The position numbers and the translations under genes were made by a program. 8,768 nt of DNA from NCBI GenBank assembly GCA_964398645.1, contig CAYNNU010000094.1, positions 1-8,768 on the forward strand. The letters are read 5' to 3'. Of this stretch, positions 5,961 to 8,768 are shown piece after piece (within the stretch, counting starts at the first letter, position 1; every line of letters starts with the position of its first letter). The notes beneath the pieces are model-generated. The model worked only from the letters and a program-made list of their open reading frames with translations. It did not search any database and was not told the DNA's origin. The DNA is from Spirochaeta_B sp964398645. GTDB taxonomy: Bacteria > Spirochaetota > Spirochaetia > DSM-27196 > DSM-8902.

Positions 5961-7165
5961 TAACTGTTTGGGTGAATAAAGGGGTTAAGCTTGAAAATGG
6001 GGTTGGCTATCCGGACCGCATGATTGGAAGCGGTTTTTTTATCGATTCTGCCGGACATTTTCTTACTAATTATCATGTTATTTCATCGGAGGTTGATCCT
6101 GAGTATGAAGGTTATTCACGGGTGTACATACGACCACATAATTCATCTGAAATGCGAATTCCGGCAAGAGTGCTGGGTTTTGACCCCATTCTGGATTTGG
6201 CTTTATTGCATGTTCCGTATAGTCCTGAGTATGTCTTTCCTATAAGTGGTATCCAACAACGCCCGCCAGGAAGTCGTGTTTTTGCAATTGGTAGTCCGGG
6301 TGGTCTTTCAAATACCATAACAAGTGGCATTATTTCTGCTACAGGGCGGCGGTTTTTCCAAATTGGAGAAGCTATCCAGGTTGATGCGCCCTTGAACCCG
6401 GGAAACAGCGGTGGACCTATTGTTGATGAACAGGGGAATCTTGTTGGTGTAGTTTTTGCCGGGGTTCCTCAGTTTGAAGGAATCAATTTTGTAATTCCTT
6501 CATTCTGGTTGCGCCCTATTTTGTCTCAATTATATTCTGAAGGGCAGGTTGAACATTCCTATATGGGGCTTGCAGTACGAAAGGTTCGACAAGGTCTTGA
6601 AATAATACATGTAGTTTTGAATAGTCCTGCCTATCGGTCAGGTTTACGGGTAGGAGAAATCATTACTGCTATTGATGGCCAAAAAGTTGAGTCTTTGGAG
6701 GATGCAAATAGTGTGCTGCATACTCGTTTGCCAGGTCAGCTTATTCAAGTCACATTACAAACGGCTACTGACAGTCAGGCTGATGAAGAAGGCAATTTTG
6801 CTTCTGGTTCGCAGTTTACCCAACGTATAGCATTATCAGTACGTCCGGAAAAACCACTTGAATCCGCTTTGACTGGGGTATCTCATTTTCCCGAGTCACT
6901 TTTCCCTCCTTTGTTTGGAATGACAGTTGAGACTACTGGAAGGGGTTTTTTCTCGGATTCTTTTCTGGTTGAAAATGTTTTTCCTGGTACAATTGCTGAT
7001 GATTCCGGTATTTCCAGTCAAGATCCGGTGTCGCTTCAGCGTTGGGAGTATGATGAAGAAAGCGGCTTAGTAATGATATTTATTCGGGTGCAAAAAAGGT
7101 TACAGGGTTATATGGATTCTGCGGTTCTTTTGCCTGCATCAATTGAAACTGCAAATATTCTTTGA
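5594..7165 (+). CDS. HtrA/trypsin-like serine protease with PDZ domain, lacking its N-terminal lipoprotein signal
   Basis: The open frame begins after a stop at 5543-5545. Its first possible starts are TTG 5594 (523 residues) and ATG 5621, just 8 bases after the stop of the upstream fragment; neither has a good ribosome binding site. Numbered from 5594, residues 1-122 come from repeat copy 2. The S1C-type protease domain spans about 125-315 with a complete triad: H161 in LTNYHVIS, D201 in LDLALLHV and S272 in NPGNSGGPI. A PDZ domain follows at about 320-400 (YMGLAVRKV, NSPAYRSGLRVGEIITAIDG). The last 85 residues, with VENVFPGTIADDSGI, look like a divergent second PDZ. HtrA proteins degrade or sense misfolded envelope proteins outside the cytoplasm. 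As sequenced this part has no signal peptide, so any product would stay in the cytoplasm. Best read as the 3' part of one gene broken by the duplication, though possibly expressed by reinitiation. Confidence 0.82.
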   Translation: MLAQDLDAAMNELDSVAAHRFLASLQTSGGTSRYTESDILQMEFRQELAAGRSPRAVMAFLQLASYGVPAEDDIQAAFDLIESLQDRYAMEVAGNLLRQHGYTGYVQRDIAEVASADQVPGVVTVWVNKGVKLENGVGYPDRMIGSGFFIDSAGHFLTNYHVISSEVDPEYEGYSRVYIRPHNSSEMRIPARVLGFDPILDLALLHVPYSPEYVFPISGIQQRPPGSRVFAIGSPGGLSNTITSGIISATGRRFFQIGEAIQVDAPLNPGNSGGPIVDEQGNLVGVVFAGVPQFEGINFVIPSFWLRPILSQLYSEGQVEHSYMGLAVRKVRQGLEIIHVVLNSPAYRSGLRVGEIITAIDGQKVESLEDANSVLHTRLPGQLIQVTLQTATDSQADEEGNFASGSQFTQRIALSVRPEKPLESALTGVSHFPESLFPPLFGMTVETTGRGFFSDSFLVENVFPGTIADDSGISSQDPVSLQRWEYDEESGLVMIFIRVQKRLQGYMDSAVLLPASIETANIL

Positions 7166-7168
7166 AAA

Positions 7169-7189
7169 ATTGGAAAAATCTTTTCCAAT
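7169..7189. repeat. Perfect inverted repeat in the spacer before the STAS gene (possible operator or hairpin)
   Basis: ATTGGAAAA (7169-7177) and TTTTCCAAT (7181-7189) form a perfect 9-base inverted repeat around ATC. In RNA it would be a hairpin closing 3 bases after the protease stop, but no U run follows, so it is a poor intrinsic terminator. On the DNA it overlaps the -35 region and spacer of the proposed STAS-cheA promoter, where a dimeric regulator could bind. A smaller CACT/AGTG repeat (7190-7193 with 7197-7200) follows directly. Confidence 0.5.
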
Positions 7190-7199
7190 CACTTATAGT
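7170..7199 (+). promoter_or_regulatory. Candidate promoter for the STAS-cheA genes, predicting a leaderless transcript
   Basis: A -10-like TATAGT (7194-7199) lies 18 bases after TTGGAA (7170-7175), or 17 after TGGAAA (7171-7176). Transcription would start near 7205-7207, at or next to the A of the ATG at 7206. This agrees with the absence of any Shine-Dalgarno sequence before that ATG. Matches are 5/6 for the -10 and 4/6 for the -35, so it is a prediction only. Confidence 0.4.
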
Positions 7200-7205
7200 G
7201 TTTCT

Positions 7206-7535
7206 ATGAGTGCTTCCACAAAAATAATACAACTTCCCGCAGTAATAACTATTCAACGCGCAGCAGCTGTGCGTCAGGAATTGTTAGATCAACTTGAAAA
7301 AGCTGACAGTTTTCTAGTTCAGCTGACTGATGTCGAAAAGATTGATATTGCTGGAATTCAGTTACTGTATGCATTACTGAACTTTGCGCAAAGTCAAAAC
7401 AAAGAAGTGAATTTTAGTGGTAGTATTCCAGAATGTATGGAAATAGCCTTGCTAACTGGCGGTTTTTGTTCACAGATACCGGCAGAAGTACATACACTTG
7501 GTGCATGTCTTCTAGGAGAATCCTATGGAGGATAG
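7206..7535 (+). CDS. STAS-domain protein (anti-sigma-antagonist type), chemotaxis-linked
   Basis: A 109-residue single-domain protein. The fold signature is the LPAVITIQRAAAVRQELLDQLEKADSFLVQL start, then DVEKIDIAGIQLLYALLNFAQSQNKEVNFSG, as in STAS proteins related to SpoIIAA and to the small STAS proteins near chemotaxis operons. The loop that carries the phosphorylated Ser in SpoIIAA (DSSG) reads D47-I-A-G50, so this protein cannot be phosphorylated at that place. ATG 7206 is preferred because the domain starts right after it; the TTG at 7143 would add 21 residues overlapping the protease gene with no ribosome binding site. ATG 7206 itself also lacks one, which fits the leaderless promoter suggested upstream. 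The 3' end overlaps cheA by 11 bases, so the products are probably made together. Its partner is unknown. Confidence 0.82.
   Translation: MSASTKIIQLPAVITIQRAAAVRQELLDQLEKADSFLVQLTDVEKIDIAGIQLLYALLNFAQSQNKEVNFSGSIPECMEIALLTGGFCSQIPAEVHTLGACLLGESYGG
7514..7518 (+). promoter_or_regulatory. Shine-Dalgarno site of cheA inside the STAS gene
   Basis: AGGAG at 7514-7518 lies 6 bases before the ATG at 7525 and fixes the cheA start within the last codons of the STAS gene. Confidence 0.7.
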
Positions 7536-8768
7536 ATTTCGCGAGACCTTTCGGGCTGAAGCTCTTGAGCTTTTGGAAACCTTGGAATCAACTACCTTGG
7601 ATTTAGAGAATGATCCCGAGAATGCCGCTGCGATTTCCTCAGTATTTCGTGTAATGCATACAATCAAAGGTTCAGGATCCATGTTTGGTTATGTGCATCT
7701 GTCCCACTTTACTCATGAATTGGAAACAGTTATGGACGAGGTGCGTCAGGGGCGCATGAAAGTCAATCAACAGTTGATTGATGTGTTGCTGAGTTCTCGT
7801 GATCATATTCGTTTATTGCTGGAAGAAGATGACCCGCCACCAGAAGACTTTCAGCAGACATCCAAAAAAATAATTGCTGATTTGTCAGCATTGTGTCCAA
7901 AATCTGCTTCGGTTTCTGAATCCAAAACTGATACGCAAAGCAAAACAGAAGGAAAAAAAGAAAACACATCGGGAAAAAGCACTGCTGAGGATGAGGTTTT
8001 TACTACCTATCGTATACGATTTGAGCCTGCTTTACATATTCTTTCAAATGGCACGAATCCTCTTTCATTGTTAAAAGAGTTACGTGAGTTGGGGGATTGT
8101 ACCTGTGTTCCCTATACAAGCAAACTCCCTGATTTGCAAAATATTCAAGCTGAAAGTTGTTATATTTATTGGGATATTATTCTTACAACATCCGCATCCT
8201 TGGCTGATGTACGCAATGTTTTTATGTTCGTTGAAGACGATTGCGAGCTAAAAATTAATCCCATCGATGATTTGTCTTCCGACGAGCTGGGTGATTCAAA
8301 ACCCCTTGGGCAAATATTAATAGATCGAGGAGTGGTTGAACCGGAACAAATTACAGCTGCTTTACAACAGCAGCGGCGTTTAGGTCAGGTCCTGCAGGAA
8401 CAGGGTGTTGCCGCTGCTGAAATACAAGCTGCATTGCAGGAGCAGCAGCATATCCGTCGCAGCAGACAGAAGATCGTTGAGGAGAGTACTCAGCAGAGTG
8501 TGAGGGTTTCTTCGGAAAAGCTGGATACGCTTATCGATCTTGTAGGTGAGTTGGTTACATTGCAGGCTCGTTTACAGCAAACTTCTTCCGCTCTCGAACA
8601 TGCCGTTTTAACAAATTTATCCGAAAATCTGCAACGCATAACCGATGATTTGCGCGATAGCACACTCAGTGTTCGTATGATGCCTATTGGAAATGCTTTT
8701 GCCAAGTTTCGCCGTCTTGTCCGTGATCTTAGTCAGAAACTGAATAAGGATGTTGACTTGCGCACCGT
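7525..8768 (+). CDS. cheA: Chemotaxis histidine kinase CheA (5' part; runs off the window)
   Basis: The frame is open from ATG 7525 to the window end, giving 414 full residues. Residues 1-110 are the HPt (P1) domain with the phospho-accepting H45 in MHTIKGSGSMFG. A charged linker (about 130-160, rich in Ser, Lys, Thr, Glu) leads to a P2-like domain from about residue 162 to 250 (YRIRFEPALHILSNGTNPLSLLKELRELG). Residues 260-308 hold two tandem 25-residue repeats (LGQILIDRGVVEPEQITAAL and LGQVLQEQGVAAAEIQAAL). From residue 326 comes the P3 dimerisation domain (VSSEKLDTLIDLVGELV, then DSTLSVRMMPIGNAFAKFRRLVRDLS). The ATPase (P4) and CheW-like (P5) domains would lie beyond the window. CheA passes phosphate from its His to CheY and CheB, coupling chemoreceptors to flagellar rotation. 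It overlaps the STAS gene by 11 bases and has AGGAG 6 bases before the start. Confidence 0.95.
   Translation, partial: MEDRFRETFRAEALELLETLESTTLDLENDPENAAAISSVFRVMHTIKGSGSMFGYVHLSHFTHELETVMDEVRQGRMKVNQQLIDVLLSSRDHIRLLLEEDDPPPEDFQQTSKKIIADLSALCPKSASVSESKTDTQSKTEGKKENTSGKSTAEDEVFTTYRIRFEPALHILSNGTNPLSLLKELRELGDCTCVPYTSKLPDLQNIQAESCYIYWDIILTTSASLADVRNVFMFVEDDCELKINPIDDLSSDELGDSKPLGQILIDRGVVEPEQITAALQQQRRLGQVLQEQGVAAAEIQAALQEQQHIRRSRQKIVEESTQQSVRVSSEKLDTLIDLVGELVTLQARLQQTSSALEHAVLTNLSENLQRITDDLRDSTLSVRMMPIGNAFAKFRRLVRDLSQKLNKDVDLRT

Noticed and set aside
7169..7189. Inverted repeat after the protease gene as an intrinsic terminator
   Set aside because: The stem is A/T-heavy and is followed by CACTTATAG rather than a T run.

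Overview
This 8.8-kb window looks like part of a spirochaete chromosome of moderate G+C content. The evidence is the gene order spoVG - rplY/ctc - pth - tilS, which I recall from Borrelia and relatives, followed by a lipoprotein-type cell-envelope gene and a chemotaxis kinase of a delta-proteobacterial/spirochaetal style. The assignment is inferred from content; no rRNA or other decisive marker is present. All recognisable genes lie on the + strand and are tightly packed, with no gene-free stretch longer than about 200 bases.

Region 1 (1-1886 and on to 3204) is a housekeeping block. It opens with the tail of an unidentified gene, then spoVG. A clear sigma-70-type promoter follows (TTGATC, 17 bases, TATAAT) and drives a tRNA-Gln(UUG). 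Immediately after come the L25/Ctc ribosomal protein, peptidyl-tRNA hydrolase and tRNA(Ile)-lysidine synthase. These sit 6 bases apart or overlapping, so they are probably one operon on the theme of tRNA and translation quality, with a small hairpin between the tRNA and the protein genes.

Region 2 (3236-7165) is a cell-envelope block: a secreted TPR protein with two EF-hand-like calcium-loop motifs, overlapping a gene for a lipoprotein with an HtrA/trypsin-like serine protease domain and PDZ domain(s). The main surprise is here. A 399-base segment (5164-5562) is repeated as far as I can read exactly, head to tail, at 5562-5960, with a period of 398 bases. Because 398 is not a multiple of three, the duplication splits the protease gene into a short lipoprotein fragment (4941-5612) and a signal-less protease with an intact His-Asp-Ser triad (5594-7165). 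Removing one copy restores a single 608-residue lipoprotein-protease. This is either a fresh, potentially reversible mutation (a recombination-controlled on/off switch) or an assembly error.

Region 3 (7206-8768) is a chemotaxis/signalling block: a small STAS-domain protein without a phosphorylatable Ser/Thr at the usual site, overlapping cheA by 11 bases. It appears to have its own promoter placed so close to the ATG that the transcript may be leaderless. CheA runs off the end of the window after the HPt, P2-like, a tandem 25-residue repeat insert and the start of the P3 dimerisation domain.

I found no CRISPR array, insertion sequence, phage gene or defence system. The most noteworthy items are the frameshifting tandem duplication, the promoter/inverted-repeat arrangement before the STAS-cheA pair, and the repeat insert in CheA.
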